Below are positions 28,107-36,529 of a stretch of 64,000 nt of DNA, one piece after another. The stretch is taken from NCBI RefSeq assembly GCF_000426565.1, contig NZ_AUFP01000001.1:186001-250000 (forward strand), read 5' to 3'. A model generated the notes under the pieces. The model saw only the letters and a program-made list of their open reading frames with translations, made no database searches and was not told the origin of the DNA. A program made the position numbers and the translations under genes. This stretch comes from Segatella albensis DSM 11370 = JCM 12258 (GTDB taxonomy: Bacteria > Bacteroidota > Bacteroidia > Bacteroidales > Bacteroidaceae). Position 1 is the stretch's first letter. The number at the start of each line of letters is the position of its first letter.

Positions 28107-29447
28107 ATGACGATTCTTCTCTTAAAGATTGTTGGAGCACTCGCTTTACTGATTTATGGTATGAAGATCATGAGTGAGGCTCTGCAAAAATTGGCAGGTC
28201 CACAACTACGCCATGTACTTGGTGCTATGACCACCAATCGTATTTCGAGTGTTTTCACGGGTATGTTTACCACTGTTGCCGTACAATCTTCTACCGCAAC
28301 AACCGTAATGACAGTTTCCTTTGTCAACGCAGGACTTTTAACTCTTGTTCAAGCTATCTCTGTTATTATGGGTGCCAACATCGGTACTACCCTTACGGCA
28401 TGGATCATGTCAGCAGGATTTTCTTTTAAGATTAGTAGTTTTGTATGGCCTGTATTCCTCATCGGCCTATTACTTATTTATTCTAAGAGACATCGTTATA
28501 TAGGAGATTTCCTTTTCGGTATTGCCTTTATGTTCCTAGCACTCACCACACTGGGAGAGTCTCAGATTCCTTCTGACCAACTAGGTACACTTCGCATTTT
28601 CTTTCAGACTTTCGATCCAAATAGCTTTGGAACAATATTATTATTCTTGTTCTTTGGTACTATTCTCACTTTTACTCTACAAAGTTCTGCCGCATTGATG
28701 GCCATCACCATGATGCTTTGTACACAAGCTGGTCTACCTATTTATTTAGGTATTGCACTTGTCATGGGCGAGAATATCGGTACCACCCTTACAGCCAACT
28801 TGGTTGCACTCACGGCTAACACTGAAGCTCGTCGCGCAGCTTTCGGCCATTTGTTCTTTAATGTTTTCGGTGTCATCTGGATACTTTGTGTCTTCAGGCA
28901 TTTCGTCAACTTTGCTTGTAGTTTCGTAGGATTCGATCCTAATAGTGCAGGTATAACCCCTACACATACTCAGCTCACCTTTGCGTTGGCTTCTTTCCAC
29001 ACATGCTTCAATGTCACGAACACATTGATTCTGTTGCCTTTCGTAAAACAAATGGCAAAGATATGCTGCTGGGTTTGGAAGCCATCTACCAACAAGGACG
29101 AGGAAGATTTCCGTCTTCGTTTCATCCAAGCTGGTATCATGAAGACTCCAGAACTCTCTGTTCTAGAAGCTCAGAAGGAAATTCATAGTTTTGCAGAACG
29201 TATCCAACGTATGTTCACCATGTCACGCGACTTATTGAGTGAGAAGAATCAAGATAAATTCATCAAGTTGTATGCTCGCATAGAAAAATATGAGGGTATC
29301 TCCGACAACATGGAAATCGAAATTGCCAAATACTTGAATCAAGTAAGTGATGCACATCTAAGTGATGAGACAAAGAGTAAGATCCGTGCCATGCTCCGTG
29401 AGATTTCTGAGATAGAAAGCATTGTTCAATATCGCGCGTACCATTAA
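28107..29447 (+). CDS. Na/Pi cotransporter family protein, transport part (frame broken near the 3' end)
   Basis: 446 residues. Two related repeats of the NptA/PNaS fold are seen: QSSTATTVMTVSFVNAG (about 55-71) with GANIGTTLTAW (about 91-101), and LQSSAALMAITMMLC (about 191-205) with GENIGTTLTANL (about 223-234); about eight to nine membrane segments in all. It takes up phosphate with sodium at the inner membrane. After residue 360 a PhoU-like helical domain begins, but at about 29420 the frame slips and the protein ends in VQYRAYH instead of continuing. The transport part is whole. Confidence 0.85.
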   Translation: MTILLLKIVGALALLIYGMKIMSEALQKLAGPQLRHVLGAMTTNRISSVFTGMFTTVAVQSSTATTVMTVSFVNAGLLTLVQAISVIMGANIGTTLTAWIMSAGFSFKISSFVWPVFLIGLLLIYSKRHRYIGDFLFGIAFMFLALTTLGESQIPSDQLGTLRIFFQTFDPNSFGTILLFLFFGTILTFTLQSSAALMAITMMLCTQAGLPIYLGIALVMGENIGTTLTANLVALTANTEARRAAFGHLFFNVFGVIWILCVFRHFVNFACSFVGFDPNSAGITPTHTQLTFALASFHTCFNVTNTLILLPFVKQMAKICCWVWKPSTNKDEEDFRLRFIQAGIMKTPELSVLEAQKEIHSFAERIQRMFTMSRDLLSEKNQDKFIKLYARIEKYEGISDNMEIEIAKYLNQVSDAHLSDETKSKIRAMLREISEIESIVQYRAYH

Positions 29448-29784
29448 CCGCAAAATGACCAGCAAAGAAGATTTCACAGCTGAACAATATGAGCATATCC
29501 ATCAGATGTTCGAACTTACCGATGATGCGCTAACACAAATGAACTATATGTTCTCACATACTAGGAACAATGTGGATGCAAACCGAAGTTTCAACATAGA
29601 AAACGAAATCAACAATTATCGTAATCAGTTGAAGAAAGAGAATATCATGGACATCGAGGATAATAAATATACTTATGGTATTGGTACTATGTATATGGAC
29701 ATAATCCAAGAATGCGAGAAACTCGGCGACTATGTAGTCAATGTTGTTGAAGCAAGAATGGGAACAAAACAACAAATAGCATAA
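29422..29784 (+). pseudogene. Detached PhoU-like C-terminal part of the Na/Pi transporter
   Basis: A frame of about 120 residues, entered at NIARTINRK, continues exactly where the upstream frame stops making sense. Family members read ESIGDSC(F/Y)N(I/L)ART across this point; here the bases for GDSC are missing except one G. That equals a net loss of about 11 nt and shifts the frame. There is no ATG at its beginning (TTG at 29422; first ATG near 29455). It is either a real mutation that removes the regulatory domain or an assembly error. Confidence 0.75.
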
Positions 29785-29789
29785 TCAAC

Positions 29790-29826
29790 AAAAATGGGAT
29801 TCAGAATTGAATCCCATTTTTTATTG
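29790..29826. terminator. Bidirectional terminator between the Na/Pi gene and the sirtuin gene
   Basis: Perfect 13-bp stem AAAATGGGATTCA/TGAATCCCATTTT with loop GAAT, followed by TTATT on the right and a run of A on the left. It serves both convergent genes. Confidence 0.9.
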
Positions 29827-29836
29827 GATATCAATA

Positions 29837-30538
29837 TCATTTAACAAGTATCTTCACCAGTTCTTTCATTCCTTCAGAAGCACCTTTCTGAATATGAACA
29901 ATCTTACGATAAGAATTAACTCCCATCACTGGTTCCGGATCAATAAGATATACAGGGATTGAAGGATCAGTATATTGTATAAGTCCGGCAGCCGGATACA
30001 CATTCATACTTGTTCCTATAATCACGAAGATATCAGCATCCTTAGCTTCATAAGCTGCAGCATCCATCATCGGGACACTCTCACCAAAGAACACGATGTA
30101 AGGACGGAGCAAGCTACCATCCCCAGCCTTTTCACCAGGAACAACATCAGAATTATCAGGAGTCAGTTGTTTGATATAATGATGATTATAAGGATCACGG
30201 CTCGAGCACACCTTTGTCAGTTCACCATGAAGATGAATAACATGCGAAGATCCAGCTTTTTCATGTAGATTATCTACATTCTGTGTTACCACACACACCT
30301 CATAATCATTTTCCAGTTGCTTAATCAGTCGATGTCCCTCATTAGGCTGCGCATTCCAAAGTTTCTTACGTAGCATATTATAAAAATTGGTCACGAGCGT
30401 AGGATCAGCCTCCCATCCATCATGCGAAGCCACCTGTTCTACAGGATAGTTTTCCCACAATCCATCATTACCACGGAAAGTCTTGAAACCACTTTCCACC
30501 GACATACCTGCACCTGTTAAAAATACAATTTTCTTCAT
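29837..30538 (-). CDS. NAD-dependent protein deacylase (sirtuin)
   Basis: 233 residues from the ATG at 30538. NAD-binding GAGMSVESGFKTFRG (9-23), TQNVDNLH (85-92), the catalytic His104 in HLHGEL and the GTSMNVYPAAGL loop are intact. The zinc-finger region (about 110-150) keeps only one Cys (C112) where class III CobB has four, so zinc is probably not bound, as seen in some other Bacteroidota sirtuins. It removes acyl groups from lysines in the cytoplasm. Single-gene unit. Confidence 0.9.
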   Translation of the reverse strand: MKKIVFLTGAGMSVESGFKTFRGNDGLWENYPVEQVASHDGWEADPTLVTNFYNMLRKKLWNAQPNEGHRLIKQLENDYEVCVVTQNVDNLHEKAGSSHVIHLHGELTKVCSSRDPYNHHYIKQLTPDNSDVVPGEKAGDGSLLRPYIVFFGESVPMMDAAAYEAKDADIFVIIGTSMNVYPAAGLIQYTDPSIPVYLIDPEPVMGVNSYRKIVHIQKGASEGMKELVKILVK

Positions 30539-30559
30539 AAGTATAGTATTAACAATGCA

Positions 30560-30567
30560 CAAAATTA
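30560..30567 (-). promoter_or_regulatory. -7 box of the sirtuin gene
   Basis: Minus-strand TAATTTTG, 21 nt before the ATG; no well-spaced TTG. Confidence 0.5.
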
Positions 30568-30610
30568 GTAATTTTTCGCAAATGTGTGTCTACTTATGAA
30601 AGAAAAATAT

Positions 30611-30618
30611 TATCTTTG
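30611..30618 (+). promoter_or_regulatory. -7 box of the FKBP operon
   Basis: TATCTTTG, 44 nt before the first FKBP ATG. No TTG at the standard distance. Divergent from the sirtuin promoter. Confidence 0.6.
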
Positions 30619-30662
30619 CGTTAGTTTTAAAACAATACATATTATAAATTTTAATTGATTTT

Positions 30663-31247
30663 ATGGATAAAGTAAGTTACGCACTAGGCCTAGGTATTGC
30701 ACGTCAACTTTCAGGTTTAGGAGCAACAGAAATTAATGTTGAAGATTTCGCACAAGCATTAAAGGATATTTTTTCAGGCAAAGAGCCTCAGATTAGTGAC
30801 GAAGAAGGTCAGAGTCTTGTCAGCGCATACCTCCAGCAGAAACAAGACATGGTTACATCTAAGATGAAAGAAGAAGGTCAGAAGTTTCTAGAGGAAAATA
30901 GCAAGAAAGAAGGTGTTGTCACACTACCTTCAGGTCTTCAATATCAGGTTCTTCGCGAAGGCAACGGTAAGAAGCCAAAAGCCACTGACCAGGTAGAATG
31001 CCACTATGAAGGAACATTGATCAATGGTACTAAATTTGATTCATCATACGATCGTGGTCAGACAGCTACATTCCCTTTGAACCAAGTTATTGCTGGCTGG
31101 ACAGAAGGTCTTCAACTCATGCAAGAAGGTGCAAAGTATCGCTTCTTCATTCCTTATAACCTCGGTTATGGCGAGCGCGGTGCAGGACAGTCTATTCCTC
31201 CATTTGCGACCTTGATTTTTGATGTAGAACTCATTGCTGTTAAATAA
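30663..31247 (+). CDS. FKBP-type peptidyl-prolyl isomerase, cytoplasmic (FklB-like)
   Basis: 194 residues without a signal peptide. An N-terminal dimerisation domain of FKBP_N type (about 1-75: VSYALGLGIARQL) is joined to an FKBP domain (about 90-194: VECHYEGTLINGTKFDSSYDRG, VIAGWTEGLQLM, YNLGYGERGAGQSIPPFATLIFDVEL) with the active-site Phe-Asp and Trp present. It speeds proline isomerisation during folding. First of three consecutive FKBP genes on one strand. Confidence 0.92.
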   Translation: MDKVSYALGLGIARQLSGLGATEINVEDFAQALKDIFSGKEPQISDEEGQSLVSAYLQQKQDMVTSKMKEEGQKFLEENSKKEGVVTLPSGLQYQVLREGNGKKPKATDQVECHYEGTLINGTKFDSSYDRGQTATFPLNQVIAGWTEGLQLMQEGAKYRFFIPYNLGYGERGAGQSIPPFATLIFDVELIAVK

Positions 31248-31264
31248 TAATCTAAGATAAATAA

Positions 31265-32164
31265 ATGAAAAAATTAGTTTTTGGAGCTCTTATCGCTCTC
31301 AGCACTGCCACATTCATAGGTTGTGGTAATTCAACCCCAAAAGCAGATCTTAAGACAGATGTTGACACCATGTCTTATGCTATGGGCTTGTCACAGACTC
31401 AAGGTCTGAAGGATTTCTTAGTAAGTCGTATGGGTATTGATACCACATACATGGACGAATTCATTAAAGGTCTCAACGACGGTGCCAATGCTGGCGATGA
31501 CAAGAAGAAGGCTGCATACTATGCAGGTATTCAGATTGGTCAGCAAATCTCTAACCAGATGATCAAAGGCATCAATCACGAAGTATTTGGAGAGGATTCT
31601 ACCAAGACCATCTCTATGAAGAATTTCATGGCAGGTTTCATCCAGGGTACTTTAGGCAAGAAGGGTGAGATGACTGTAGAACAGGCTACTAAGATTGCTC
31701 AACTGAAGATGATGGCAATCAAGGCCAAGAATATGGAGAAGGAATACGGTCCTAACAAAATCGCCGGTGAGAAATTCCTCGCTGCCAACAAGAAAAAGCC
31801 AGGTGTAAAGACCCTTCCTTCTGGTCTCCAGTATAAGGTGATCAAGGTTGGTAATGGTCCTATCCCTTCTGACACCTCTATCGTTAAGGTAAACTATGAA
31901 GGCAGAACTATCGATGGTAAGGTATTCGACTCTACTTACAAGCGCGGACAGCCAGTTGAACTTCATGCCAATCAGGTAATCAAGGGTTGGACAGAGGCAC
32001 TCGTTCGCATGCCTGCCGGTTCTATCTGGGAGGTTTACATCCCTCAGAATCTGGCATATGGTGATCGTGAACAGGGAGGCGAGATCAAGCCATTCTCTAC
32101 TTTGATTTTCAAGATAGAGTTACTTTCTGTAGGCAAGATAGAGATACATTCTGTAGGCAAGTAA
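31265..32164 (+). CDS. FKBP-type peptidyl-prolyl isomerase, lipoprotein
   Basis: 299 residues. Lipoprotein signal KKLVFGALIALSTATFIGC with Cys near 20, then an FKBP_N-type domain (about 35-165) and an FKBP domain (about 185-290: VKVNYEGRTIDGKVFDSTYKRG, VIKGWTEALVRM, PQNLAYGDRE). It should act in the periplasm, anchored to a membrane. Its last 16 residues come from a 24-bp tandem duplication (32111-32158). It lies 17 bp after the first FKBP gene. Confidence 0.9.
   Translation: MKKLVFGALIALSTATFIGCGNSTPKADLKTDVDTMSYAMGLSQTQGLKDFLVSRMGIDTTYMDEFIKGLNDGANAGDDKKKAAYYAGIQIGQQISNQMIKGINHEVFGEDSTKTISMKNFMAGFIQGTLGKKGEMTVEQATKIAQLKMMAIKAKNMEKEYGPNKIAGEKFLAANKKKPGVKTLPSGLQYKVIKVGNGPIPSDTSIVKVNYEGRTIDGKVFDSTYKRGQPVELHANQVIKGWTEALVRMPAGSIWEVYIPQNLAYGDREQGGEIKPFSTLIFKIELLSVGKIEIHSVGK
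32111..32158 (+). repeat. 24-bp in-frame tandem duplication at the end of the second FKBP gene
   Basis: Two copies (32111-32134 and 32135-32158) starting AAGATAGAG and ending TTCTGTAGGC, differing at two positions. They add eight residues (KIEIHSVG after KIELLSVG) just before the stop. Confidence 0.85.
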
Positions 32165-32181
32165 TTATTGTATCATTGAAT

Positions 32182-33066
32182 ATGAAGAAAACTATAATTT
32201 TGGCACTCGTCCTCGTGGCGAGTGCTTCTTTTTCGGTAGCCGGAAATGGACCGAAGAAGGACAAAAAGAAAGAGGTTAAGACTATTGCTCCTATAAGTCT
32301 TACAACAGCATCAGACTCTCTAGGCTATGCAAAGGGTGTATCAGCAACTCAAGGTCTTATGTCTTTCGTTCAAGAAAATTATCATGTAGACACTGCCTAT
32401 ACGGCAGAGTTTATTAATGGTTTCAAAGAGGTCATCGGCAAGGCGAGCACTCCTCAGAACACAGCTCGTATCGCTGGTATGCAAATCGCGCAAATAGTAA
32501 GCGAGCGCATTCTACCTTCTGAGAAAGAGACAGCATCCAGCAAAAACCTAACCTTCGACGAAAATAAATTCATCGATGGCTTCATTGCTGCTATCAGCAA
32601 AGATACTACCATTTTCAATGTAGAGAGCGCTAAGAAGTATAGTAACCAGGTTCTGGCTTCTGTCGACAAGAAATGGCTTGCAGAAAATGCAAAGAAGCCA
32701 GGTGTAAAGGTATTGCCTGACGGTCTTCAATACAAAGTAATTACCGAAGGACATGGCGCAATCCCTAAAGCTACCGATGAGGTTGAAGTTATCTATGAAG
32801 GTAAAACTACCGACGGTAAGGTGTTCGATGCAACCAGCAAGCATGGAAAGAAGACAGATACCTTTAATGCAGGAAATCTCATCAAGGGATGGACAGAAGC
32901 CCTCACGATGATGCCTGTAGGAAGCAAATGGGAAATCTATATTCCTTCAGAACTAGCATATGGTGAGCACCGAGCAGGACAGATTGCCCCTTATTCTACT
33001 CTGATCTTCACTTTAGAGTTGGTGAATATCGTAGAACCTCAAAAGAAAGAAGAGAAAAAGAAATAA
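32182..33066 (+). CDS. FKBP-type peptidyl-prolyl isomerase, periplasmic
   Basis: 294 residues from the ATG at 32182. Cleavable signal peptide MKKTIILALVLVASASFSVAG, a basic spacer, an FKBP_N-like domain (about 40-165) and an FKBP domain (about 175-285: VEVIYEGKTTDGKVFDAT, LIKGWTEALTMM, PSELAYGEHRAGQIAPYSTLIFTLEL), ending in a Lys/Glu tail. The loop before the active-site strand (SKHGKKTDTF) is longer and more charged than in its two neighbours. 17 bp after the lipoprotein gene; a strong terminator follows. Confidence 0.9.
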   Translation: MKKTIILALVLVASASFSVAGNGPKKDKKKEVKTIAPISLTTASDSLGYAKGVSATQGLMSFVQENYHVDTAYTAEFINGFKEVIGKASTPQNTARIAGMQIAQIVSERILPSEKETASSKNLTFDENKFIDGFIAAISKDTTIFNVESAKKYSNQVLASVDKKWLAENAKKPGVKVLPDGLQYKVITEGHGAIPKATDEVEVIYEGKTTDGKVFDATSKHGKKTDTFNAGNLIKGWTEALTMMPVGSKWEIYIPSELAYGEHRAGQIAPYSTLIFTLELVNIVEPQKKEEKKK

Positions 33067-33073
33067 GGAACAA

Positions 33074-33117
33074 ACAAAATGCACGATATTTTAAAATTTA
33101 TCGCGCATTTTGTTGCT
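33074..33117 (+). terminator. Terminator of the FKBP operon
   Basis: ACAAAATGC/GCATTTTGT arms with an inner CGATA/TATCG pairing, followed by TGCTT. The right arm overlaps the -33 TTG of the Lrp promoter, packing the two signals together. Confidence 0.75.
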
Positions 33118-33143
33118 TCATTCAATAATTTTGCTTATATTTG
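33113..33143 (+). promoter_or_regulatory. Promoter of the Lrp-peptidase operon
   Basis: TTG at 33113-33115, 20 bp, TATATTTG at 33136-33143, 55 nt before the ATG. Confidence 0.82.
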
Positions 33144-33198
33144 CTCTTAAAATTAAAACCTTTTGAGATTCTATAGACATTAAACAAAACAAAAAAGC

Positions 33199-33666
33199 AT
33201 GGACAAGATTGATAATCTCGATAAGAAGATACTCAGTATCCTCAGTAAGAATGCGCGCATTCCTTTTAAGGATGTAGCAATAGAGTGTGGCGTTTCCAGA
33301 GCCGCCATCCATCAGCGTGTACAACACTTAGTGGAAAACGGAATCATTACTGGTAGTGGTTTTGACGTAAACCCCAAAAGTCTCGGATACTCTACATGCA
33401 CTTACGTGGGACTAAACCTGGAACGTGGTAGTATGTATAAGAAAGTAGTAGAGCGACTCGTCAACATTGCAGAAGTCGTTGAGTGCCACTTTACTACAGG
33501 TCCTTACACCATGCTCGTTAAGCTCTATGCAAAAGACAATGAGCAACTTATGGACCTGCTCAACAATCAACTTCAGAGTATTCCTGGCGTTGTATCAACC
33601 GAAACCTTAATTTCTCTTGAGCAGAGCATCAAACGAGAGATACCAGTCAAGATAGACGAAAACTAA
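33199..33666 (+). CDS. Lrp/AsnC family transcriptional regulator
   Basis: 155 residues, standard length. N-terminal winged helix (IDNLDKKILSILSKNARIPFKDVAIECGVSRAAIHQRV, about 4-41, shown here as the segments DKKILSILSKNARIPF and CGVSRAAIHQRV) and a C-terminal RAM ligand domain (about 65-140: VGLNLERGSMYKKVVERL, VECHFTTGPYTMLVKLYA). The family senses amino acids. Its stop overlaps the start of the peptidase gene (TAATG), so it probably regulates peptide or amino-acid use, perhaps its own operon. Confidence 0.92.
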   Translation: MDKIDNLDKKILSILSKNARIPFKDVAIECGVSRAAIHQRVQHLVENGIITGSGFDVNPKSLGYSTCTYVGLNLERGSMYKKVVERLVNIAEVVECHFTTGPYTMLVKLYAKDNEQLMDLLNNQLQSIPGVVSTETLISLEQSIKREIPVKIDEN

Positions 33667-35402
33667 TGAACAATTTTGATTTAGAATCGTATTTGACAGA
33701 TGTCTATACGAACTATCCTGAGGCCAATCATCAACCGATCATTGGCCTCACTGCTAATTATAGCAATATTGATGCTACACTTCGTAGCGTCTACTACCAG
33801 CAAATCGTAAAGGCCGGTGGAACTCCAGTCATTATTCCTCCTGTTGCCGACAAGGATGTAATCATCAACACACTATCTCATCTCGATGGACTTATCCTTA
33901 CAGGTGGTGCTGATTACAACCCGCTTTGGGCTGGCGAAGAACCTTCTCCTAAACTTCATCATATCAATAGAGAACGTGACCTTGCTGAACTCATGATCAC
34001 CCGTCTTGCTTTCAACCGTCAGATTCCTATGCTGGGAATATGCCGTGGCATACAGACCTTGGCAATGGCACTGGGAGGCAAGGTCATTCAGGATATTGAC
34101 AACAAAATCAAACACGACCAAGATGCAGACCGCAACGAACCTACTCACAGCGTAAGCATCGCTGCAAATAGTATTTTAGAAAAGATCTATGGTGAACAGA
34201 GATTATTCGTCAACACATTCCATCATCAGGCCGTAGGAGAGCCCGGGCCTCATCTCCGAGTAATTGCCAAAGCTCCAGACGGCATCATCGAAGGTATAGA
34301 AAGCAACGAATATAAATCGATTCTTGGTGTACAGTGGCATCCTGAATGGCTCGAGGAAGATGGACTAAAGATTTTCCAATGGCTCGTCAATGAGGCTCAG
34401 GAATTTGCTCAGGCCAAGGATGTACAACGACATGTCATCACCATCGATTCCCACTGCGATACTCCGATGTTCTTTCCACAAGGGGTACATTTTGAAAACC
34501 GTGACTCTCGCATCCTATACGACCTCCATAAGATGAACGAAGGACGTACCGATGCTGTCACAATGGTAGCTTATATCCCACAGCATCCCAAACCGGGAGA
34601 GATTCCAGAAGGTATGTCACCACGACAGTATGCTGACAGTATATTCGACAATATTAAGGATATTGTAGACCACAATAATGATTATATTGCTTTAGCTCGC
34701 AATCCTCATGAGTTAATTGCAAACAAGCATGCTAACAAGAAAACTATCATGCTCGGTATAGAGAATGGATTAGCCTTGGAGGGAGACATCAAAAATATCC
34801 AGCATTTTGCAGACCGTGGCATCACATATATCACACTCTGCCACAATGGCGATAATGATATCTGTGATAGTGCACGCGGCGAACACACACACAATGGTAT
34901 CAGCGAACTGGGCGAGAAAGTTATTCATGAGATGAACCGACTTGGTCTCATGGTGGATTTGAGCCATGCTGCCGAAAAGAGTTTCTATGATGCTCTCGAT
35001 ATCAGTTCTACTCCTATTGTCTGCAGTCATAGTAACTGCAAATCCCTATGCGATGTTCCAAGAAATCTTACTGATGACCAACTACGCGCTTTGGCTGCCA
35101 AGGATGGTGTGGCACAAATCACACTATACCACGGATTCCTACAGAAGGACGATGAAGCCAGTATTATGGATGCCATGAAGCATCTCGAGCATGCCATCGA
35201 CATCATGGGTATTGATCACGTAGGATTAGGCACCGACTTTGATGGAGATGGCGGTGTACGTGGCATTGCCGATGCCAGTGAACTTATCCAGTTTACCCGT
35301 CAGTTGCTCCGCCGCCGTTACAGCATCGAAGACATCAGAAAGATATGGGGTGGCAACTGGCTTCGTGTCATGAAGCAAGTACAGGAATGTGTAATTAAGT
35401 AA
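33666..35402 (+). CDS. Two-domain enzyme: C26 gamma-glutamyl hydrolase fused to M19 dipeptidase
   Basis: 578 residues without signal peptide. Domain 1 (about 22-250) is a class I glutamine-amidotransferase-like hydrolase: GGADYNPLWAGEEP, nucleophile C126 in GICRGIQ, and QWHPEW (H225). Domain 2 (about 256-575) is a membrane-dipeptidase-type metalloenzyme: DSHCDTP (metal His263/Asp265), the LSHAAEKSF and CSHSNCKSL metal histidines and HVGLGTDFDGDGG. The first domain could cut gamma-glutamyl bonds and the second the remaining dipeptide, as in glutathione or gamma-glutamyl-peptide breakdown; this coupling is inference. Overlaps lrp by 1 nt and is followed 2 bp later by the cyclase-like gene. Confidence 0.85.
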   Translation: MNNFDLESYLTDVYTNYPEANHQPIIGLTANYSNIDATLRSVYYQQIVKAGGTPVIIPPVADKDVIINTLSHLDGLILTGGADYNPLWAGEEPSPKLHHINRERDLAELMITRLAFNRQIPMLGICRGIQTLAMALGGKVIQDIDNKIKHDQDADRNEPTHSVSIAANSILEKIYGEQRLFVNTFHHQAVGEPGPHLRVIAKAPDGIIEGIESNEYKSILGVQWHPEWLEEDGLKIFQWLVNEAQEFAQAKDVQRHVITIDSHCDTPMFFPQGVHFENRDSRILYDLHKMNEGRTDAVTMVAYIPQHPKPGEIPEGMSPRQYADSIFDNIKDIVDHNNDYIALARNPHELIANKHANKKTIMLGIENGLALEGDIKNIQHFADRGITYITLCHNGDNDICDSARGEHTHNGISELGEKVIHEMNRLGLMVDLSHAAEKSFYDALDISSTPIVCSHSNCKSLCDVPRNLTDDQLRALAAKDGVAQITLYHGFLQKDDEASIMDAMKHLEHAIDIMGIDHVGLGTDFDGDGGVRGIADASELIQFTRQLLRRRYSIEDIRKIWGGNWLRVMKQVQECVIK

Positions 35403-35404
35403 CA

Positions 35405-36424
35405 ATGAAGAATTCAATGAAAATATTAATAGGTGTAGTCGCTATAGCTATGATTGGTACAGGCATCTACACTTACAAGAATCACATAGAAAGAACTACA
35501 GAAGTAGAAGACACTGAGGAGGTAGAGAAGGTTCAACCGGTAGGTCCTTCCTTCAATGCAGACAGTGCCTTTACTTATTGTGCTGCACAATGTGAGTTCG
35601 GTCCTCGTACGATGAACAGTGAAGCTCATGAGAAATGTGCCGACTGGATAGTTGCGAAGTTCAAGCAAATAGGATGCGAGGTAAAGACACAGAAGGCAGA
35701 TCTTCAAGGTTTCGATGGCACTACGCTGAAGAGCACTAACATTATCGCCAGCTACAACCCCAAAGCTACTACACGTATTCTTTTATGTGCACATTGGGAC
35801 AGTCGTCCTTGGGCGGATAACGACCCAGACAGTGCTAACCATCATAAACCTGTGATGGCTGCTAACGACGGTGCCAGCGGTATTGGCGTAATGATAGAGA
35901 TCGCACGACAGTTACAAAAAGATAAGAAACTGAAGATTGGTGTCGACTTTGTATGCTTTGATGCCGAAGATTATGGAACTCCTTACTGGGCAGATCATCA
36001 GGATGACAATTCCTGGGCTCTTGGTGCTCAATATTGGAGTAAGAACTTACCACAAGGCTATGAGGCACGCTATGGTATTTTGTTAGATATGGTAGGCGGT
36101 CAAGGCGCAAAATTCTATCGCGAAGGTATGTCACAACAATATGCTAATGCTATCGTCAAGAAGGTATGGCGTGCTGCTTATCAGGCAGGATACGGCAGTT
36201 ACTTTCCTAAAGAGGATGGCGGTATGATTACAGACGATCATATTCCTGTGAACCAGAATGCGCAAATTCCAACCATCGACATCATTCCATACTATCCTGA
36301 TTGTCAACAGAGTACCTTCGGACCTACATGGCACACCGTAAGTGATGACATGAAACATCTTGACAAGGCCACACTAAAGGCTGTAGGACAAACTTTGATT
36401 CAAGTTCTTTATACTGAAGAATAA
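35405..36424 (+). CDS. M28-fold glutaminyl-peptide cyclotransferase-like enzyme
   Basis: 339 residues. One N-terminal membrane segment or uncleaved signal (about 6-23), then an M28-like domain with single-zinc ligands as in glutaminyl cyclases: H130 in CAHWDSRPW or D155 in ANDGASG, E188 in FDAEDYG, and H300 in TWHTVSDD. It probably turns N-terminal Gln into pyroglutamate on exported proteins, a common step in Bacteroidota because signal peptides often end just before Gln (many here do: AQ cut sites). An aminopeptidase role cannot be excluded. Confidence 0.82.
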   Translation: MKNSMKILIGVVAIAMIGTGIYTYKNHIERTTEVEDTEEVEKVQPVGPSFNADSAFTYCAAQCEFGPRTMNSEAHEKCADWIVAKFKQIGCEVKTQKADLQGFDGTTLKSTNIIASYNPKATTRILLCAHWDSRPWADNDPDSANHHKPVMAANDGASGIGVMIEIARQLQKDKKLKIGVDFVCFDAEDYGTPYWADHQDDNSWALGAQYWSKNLPQGYEARYGILLDMVGGQGAKFYREGMSQQYANAIVKKVWRAAYQAGYGSYFPKEDGGMITDDHIPVNQNAQIPTIDIIPYYPDCQQSTFGPTWHTVSDDMKHLDKATLKAVGQTLIQVLYTEE

Positions 36425-36453
36425 TACATCCGGTTGACATCAACCTATATAGG

Positions 36454-36495
36454 AAAAAGAGGCGACTACTTATGATAAGCAGTCGCCTCTTTTTT
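36454..36495. terminator. Bidirectional terminator between the cyclase-like gene and DUF4294
   Basis: Ten-bp stem AGAGGCGACT/AGTCGCCTCT with a 13-nt loop, six T on the right and five A on the left. Confidence 0.9.
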
Positions 36496-36529
36496 AATCT
36501 ATCGTATGATGATTCCATACTCATAGTCT

